Below, in pieces: positions 61,139 to 64,000 of a DNA stretch of 64,000 nucleotides. Positions within the stretch are counted from its first letter, which is position 1, and each line of letters starts with the position of its first letter. Below the pieces are notes generated by a model. It was not told where the DNA came from and made no database searches. It saw only the letters and a list, made by a program, of their open reading frames with translations. A program made the translations under genes and the position numbers. Location of the stretch: NCBI GenBank assembly GCA_016788585.1, contig JAEURP010000022.1, positions 1 through 64,000 on the forward strand, in the 5' to 3' direction. The stretch is from Chthonomonas sp. GTDB taxonomy: Bacteria > Armatimonadota > Fimbriimonadia > Fimbriimonadales > Fimbriimonadaceae.

Positions 61139-61777
61139 ATGGCAAGTTACAATATTAGTGGTTCAGACGACCACGTTCAGAATCAACTTGAACTGCTCAA
61201 GTCCGGTGTTGCGACCTATAGTGGCGCGCTCGGTTTGTTGCCCGCCCAGGTGACGCAAATCAACGATGCCTGCGACGATTTCGTCGCCGCCCTCACCGCT
61301 TCGGAAGAAGCCAAGGCCGTCGCATCGGGTGCGGTCGCCGCAAAGAACGAGCAGCGCGCGCTGAGCGTCGAAGTTGCACGATTTTTTGCCGCATTTATCA
61401 AGGCGAGCCCTGCCGCGACACCCGCGATTTTGGCCGCGTGTGGCATTAACCCCAGCGTGACGCCGGGCGGCGAAGTCGGCCCCGTCAATAAGCTCACCGC
61501 GACCGCCTATACCAATGGCACCGCCGAGCTTTCATGGGACCGAACTGGCAACCCACAGGGCACAACTTTCATCATCGAAGCCCAGATCAACGAGTCGCCG
61601 AATTGGACCGCCGTGGGCGTTACCACGAAGGTGAAGTTCATGGATGAGGCCGCCGTCGTGGGCACTCCGAGGCTCTACCGAGTGCGCTCGATGAAGGGCG
61701 ATATCACCAGTGCGCCAAGCAACGAAGCCTCCATCTATATGGAAGCGATGCCGGACGCTGGCTTGATGGCCGCCTAA
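61139..61777 (+). CDS. Helical-N-terminus plus FN3-domain protein, family member 3
   Basis: 212 residues without signal peptide. Residues ~10-105 are alanine-rich helices (QINDACDDFVAALTASEEAK, SVEVARFFAAFIKASPAATP), followed by an FN3-like domain (TAELSWDRTGN, TTFIIEAQINESPNWTAVGV, SAPSNEASIYME) and the terminal MAA. Same family as 39195-39833 and the shortened 101-568. The AT-rich upstream region and good ribosome-binding site suggest strong expression. Function unknown; the layout recalls abundant FN3 proteins seen in Planctomycetes/Verrucomicrobia-type genomes. Confidence 0.72.
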   Translation: MASYNISGSDDHVQNQLELLKSGVATYSGALGLLPAQVTQINDACDDFVAALTASEEAKAVASGAVAAKNEQRALSVEVARFFAAFIKASPAATPAILAACGINPSVTPGGEVGPVNKLTATAYTNGTAELSWDRTGNPQGTTFIIEAQINESPNWTAVGVTTKVKFMDEAAVVGTPRLYRVRSMKGDITSAPSNEASIYMEAMPDAGLMAA

Positions 61778-61813
61778 ATTCTCGAATTAAATCCCTCCTA
61801 CCCTCCCCCCAAA

Positions 61814-61850
61814 AGCGGAGATCGGCTTTGCCGGTCTCCCGCTTGCTTTA
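61814..61850 (+). terminator. Probable terminator after FN3 gene 3
   Basis: The 13-bp stem (61814-61826 with 61830-61843, one bulged C, one T-G pair) has loop TTT and is followed by a weak T-rich tail. Confidence 0.6.
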
Positions 61851-61873
61851 TGCCCCCCTGCATTGGGGATCGG

Positions 61874-61879
61874 TAAACT
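61874..61879 (+). promoter_or_regulatory. -10-like hexamer TAAACT before yajQ
   Basis: TAAACT ends 7 nt before ATG 61887 and no ribosome-binding site is seen. Confidence 0.45.
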
Positions 61880-61886
61880 AGGCGCG

Positions 61887-62381
61887 ATGGCGCAATCGTC
61901 TTTTTCGTTCGATATCGTGAGCAAGGTGGACCAGCAGGAGGTTCGCAACGCGGTGGACCAGGCCCAAAAGGAACTGATGAACCGCTGGGACCTGAAGGGG
62001 ACGAATTCGGAAATCGAGTTCGAAAAAGACCAAATCACGCTGACCGGCGGCGACGAAATGAAGCTGCAAATGGTGCGCGATATCCTCTTTAGCAAGCTCA
62101 TTAAGCGCGGCATCGACGCGCGGCAGATTGATTACGGCAAGGAAGAACACGCAACCGGAATGAGCCTGCGCCAAAAGGTGGAATTTAAGCAAGGCATCGA
62201 GCAAGAGACCGGCAAACAGATCAGCAAAGCGATTCGCGATAGCGGCATCAAGGTGACCGCGCAGATTCAGGGCGACGAGCTCCGCGTGAGCGGCAAAAGC
62301 AAGGACGACCTGCAGAAAGCCATGGCCTTGGTGAAGGGCATGGACCTGCCGGTGCCGGTGAATTTTACGAATTATCGCTAA
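61887..62381 (+). CDS. yajQ: YajQ family nucleotide-binding protein
   Basis: 164 residues, two ferredoxin-like halves. Diagnostic segments: SSFSFDIVSKVDQQEVRNAV, AQKELMNRWDLKGTNSEIEF, LFSKLIKRGIDARQIDYGK, GKQISKAIRDSGIKVTAQIQ, GDELRVSGKSKDDLQKAM. Homologues bind cyclic di-GMP or other nucleotides and RNA. The upstream ATG/GTG extension is not family-like. It is followed with no gap by plsY, so the two are probably co-transcribed. Confidence 0.93.
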   Translation: MAQSSFSFDIVSKVDQQEVRNAVDQAQKELMNRWDLKGTNSEIEFEKDQITLTGGDEMKLQMVRDILFSKLIKRGIDARQIDYGKEEHATGMSLRQKVEFKQGIEQETGKQISKAIRDSGIKVTAQIQGDELRVSGKSKDDLQKAMALVKGMDLPVPVNFTNYR

Positions 62382-63032
62382 ATGCAGTACGCGCTGCTCG
62401 CCTTCGCTTTCTTACTCGGCGCGATTCCCTTTGGGTTGCTGATCGCGCGGACGAAGGGCGTGGATATTCTCTCGGTCGGGAGCGGGAATATCGGCGCGAC
62501 CAACGTTTGGCGCGCGCTGGGGCCGGGGCCGGGCTCGATTGTTCTGCTCCTCGATGTGCTGAAAGGCGCGATTCCAGCGTTCCTGGGCAAGGTTTTGCTG
62601 AACGACGACTCTTGGTCTTTCGGTTTAGGGCTCACGGCGGTGCTGGGGCACTCGCTTTCTCCATTTCTCAAGTTCAAAGGCGGCAAAGGCATCGCCACCG
62701 GTTGCGGGGCGCTACTTGGTTCTAATCCATTGGTCGGTGGAATCTGCCTAGCCGTCTTCGGAATCGTTCTCGGCCTCACTCGCTATGTCAGCCTCGGCAG
62801 CATCTGCGCCGTGATCGCCTTGGCCGCGCTCGGTTTCATCCTGAGACTGCCCACGTTCGTCACCGTGGCGTATGTCGTCATGGCGGCGTTTATCATCTTC
62901 AAGCACAAAGACAACGTGAAGCGCCTATTGAACGGCACCGAGCGGAAGTTCAACGCGAAGGGCGGCGACGAAAAGCCGGATGAGGAAGAAGAAACTGAAG
63001 AGACCGAAGTGACGAAAGAGCCGGAAGACTAA
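62382..63032 (+). CDS. plsY: Glycerol-3-phosphate acyltransferase PlsY
   Basis: Integral membrane enzyme that transfers acyl from acyl-phosphate to glycerol-3-phosphate, the first step of phospholipid synthesis. The three PlsY motifs are present: SVGSGNIGATNVWRALG, GHSLSPFLKFKGGKGIAT and, less exactly, the third loop near RYVSLGSICAVIA. Four to five membrane helices. The C-terminal ~30 residues are an unusual acidic tail (EEEETEETEVTKEPED). It begins at the base after the yajQ stop. Confidence 0.95.
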   Translation: MQYALLAFAFLLGAIPFGLLIARTKGVDILSVGSGNIGATNVWRALGPGPGSIVLLLDVLKGAIPAFLGKVLLNDDSWSFGLGLTAVLGHSLSPFLKFKGGKGIATGCGALLGSNPLVGGICLAVFGIVLGLTRYVSLGSICAVIALAALGFILRLPTFVTVAYVVMAAFIIFKHKDNVKRLLNGTERKFNAKGGDEKPDEEEETEETEVTKEPED

Positions 63033-63095
63033 GCACCCGTCCTTCGTACCCACCCCTGAATCGTTCACACGGGCTCACCCGTACCTCTGCATAGA

Positions 63096-63995
63096 ATGGG
63101 TGGAGTCTTTTTTGGCATTCTTTTGATCATCGCGTCATTTGTAATGGCGGGTGTCAATCAGCAAACCAGCGACAAAGTGAATTTGAAGCCGCTCGCTTGG
63201 GCTTCGCGGGTTTTGGGGGTTGTCTTGGTGGTCATTGGGGCGCTGTGGAGCGGCGTGGTGCAAGTTCCCGCCGGCTACCAAGGCGTCTTGCTTCGCTTTG
63301 GTGCGTTGCAAGGCTCGCTCAACCCAGGAATTCACATGATCGTGCCGGGCATGAATCAGGTTGTGCTCATGGAGACTCGAACTCAAAAGGAAGAATCGCA
63401 GGCCACTGCTGCGAGTAAGGACTTGCAGGTTGTCACGACCATCATTGCCCTCAACTATCGGCTCGACCCGGCCAACGTGCCAAAAGTCTATGCCGGCGTT
63501 GGCCCTGGCTACAAGGAGCGCATTATTCATCCCGCCATTCAAGAGTCACTCAAGGTGGTAACGAGCCAATACACCGCCGAAGAACTGATTCGCTTCCGCC
63601 AAAAGGTGAAGAACGAGGTCGAGGCTGATGTGACCAAGCGGCTATTGGCTTATAACATCATCGTCGATCCATCGGGCCTCAGCATCGTGAACTTCGACTT
63701 TAGCGAAGAATTCAACCGCGCCATTGAAGCCAAGCAGGTTGCGCAACAGGAAGCTGAGAAGCAACGCTTTGTTCTTCAGCAAGCCGAACTGCAGAAGCAG
63801 ACCGAAATCGCACGCGCCCAAGGTTCGGCAGAATCTTCTCGGTTGAAGGCAGCCGCATTGCAGGTGCAAGGTGGTTCGCTCGTCATCGCGCGCGACTGGA
63901 TCGAGAAGTGGGACGGCAAGCTGCCTTCGGTCTCAGCGGGTGGTGGCGGCAACTTTATTATCGATCTTCAGAGTTTGATGCGTCAACCGAGGTAG
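63096..63995 (+). CDS. SPFH/prohibitin family membrane protein
   Basis: 299 residues. Two hydrophobic segments (~2-22 and ~38-58), then the SPFH domain (VPAGYQGVLLRFGALQGSLN, NPGIHMIVPGMNQVVLMETR, VTTIIALNYRLDPANVPKVY) and a coiled coil (~200-260, EAKQVAQQEAEKQRFVLQQ). Prohibitins form ring assemblies in the membrane that influence membrane proteases and lipids. Complete: the stop TAG lies 5 bp before the window end. Possible partners lie outside the window. Confidence 0.9.
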   Translation: MGGVFFGILLIIASFVMAGVNQQTSDKVNLKPLAWASRVLGVVLVVIGALWSGVVQVPAGYQGVLLRFGALQGSLNPGIHMIVPGMNQVVLMETRTQKEESQATAASKDLQVVTTIIALNYRLDPANVPKVYAGVGPGYKERIIHPAIQESLKVVTSQYTAEELIRFRQKVKNEVEADVTKRLLAYNIIVDPSGLSIVNFDFSEEFNRAIEAKQVAQQEAEKQRFVLQQAELQKQTEIARAQGSAESSRLKAAALQVQGGSLVIARDWIEKWDGKLPSVSAGGGGNFIIDLQSLMRQPR

Positions 63996-64000
63996 GTTTC

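Overview
The window is chromosomal DNA from a bacterium with an outer membrane: it carries a lipid A kinase (lpxK) and a lipid-A-type acyltransferase, complex I genes, bacterial bL32/bL33 and a tRNA-Leu. Secreted proteins ending in paired dockerin-like repeats, a DUF1800 protein, a tricorn-type protease and FN3 proteins with a helical N-terminus fit an Armatimonadota (Fimbriimonadia-like) or related Planctomycetes-like lineage. That placement is an inference from gene style, not from a marker-gene search.

Layout. 0-6.8 kb: a shortened FN3 protein, pepF, recN, a CDF metal exporter, rpmF/rpmG, a small membrane protein, tRNA-Leu(UAA) and a pyroglutamyl-peptidase whose ATG overlaps the tRNA CCA end. 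6.7-16.9 kb: a minus-strand complex I operon, nuoG-H-J-K-L-M-[URO-D-like gene]-N, with no nuoI and none of nuoA-F. 17-18.5 kb: a secreted dockerin-like protein. 18.6-24.6 kb: a five-gene MoxR/vWA/DUF5682/DUF5691/SWIM-C-terminus operon in its usual order but compact. 24.6-30.5 kb: a nitrilase-family amidase and an AddAB-like helicase/nuclease pair. 30.5-34.5 kb: a membrane protein, a zinc-finger anti-sigma-like protein with a secretin-N-domain partner, then lpxK and an acyltransferase. 34.6-37.7 kb: a tricorn-type protease.

37.7-48.8 kb contains ordinary single genes (msrB, an FN3 protein, a WD40 dockerin-like protein, GNAT, beta-lactamase-like, MFS, comM, VOC). Many of their intergenic spaces hold a repeat family built of GGGAC cores about 10 bp apart. 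At two loci the repeats stand as inverted arms around a four-helix-bundle gene; at two others they form long hairpins with no gene. 49-64 kb: DUF454, a two-gene sugar-type ABC importer with a binding protein fused to its permease, three dockerin-like proteins, DUF1800, a DUF6765-like protein, a third FN3 protein, yajQ, plsY and an SPFH protein.

Two expression habits recur. In several operons the upstream stop and the next start share TTGA, so TTG starts are common. Several lone genes have a -10-like hexamer 5-8 nt before the start codon and no Shine-Dalgarno sequence, which suggests leaderless mRNAs. The most novel-looking structure is the GGGAC-repeat/four-helix-bundle element family.
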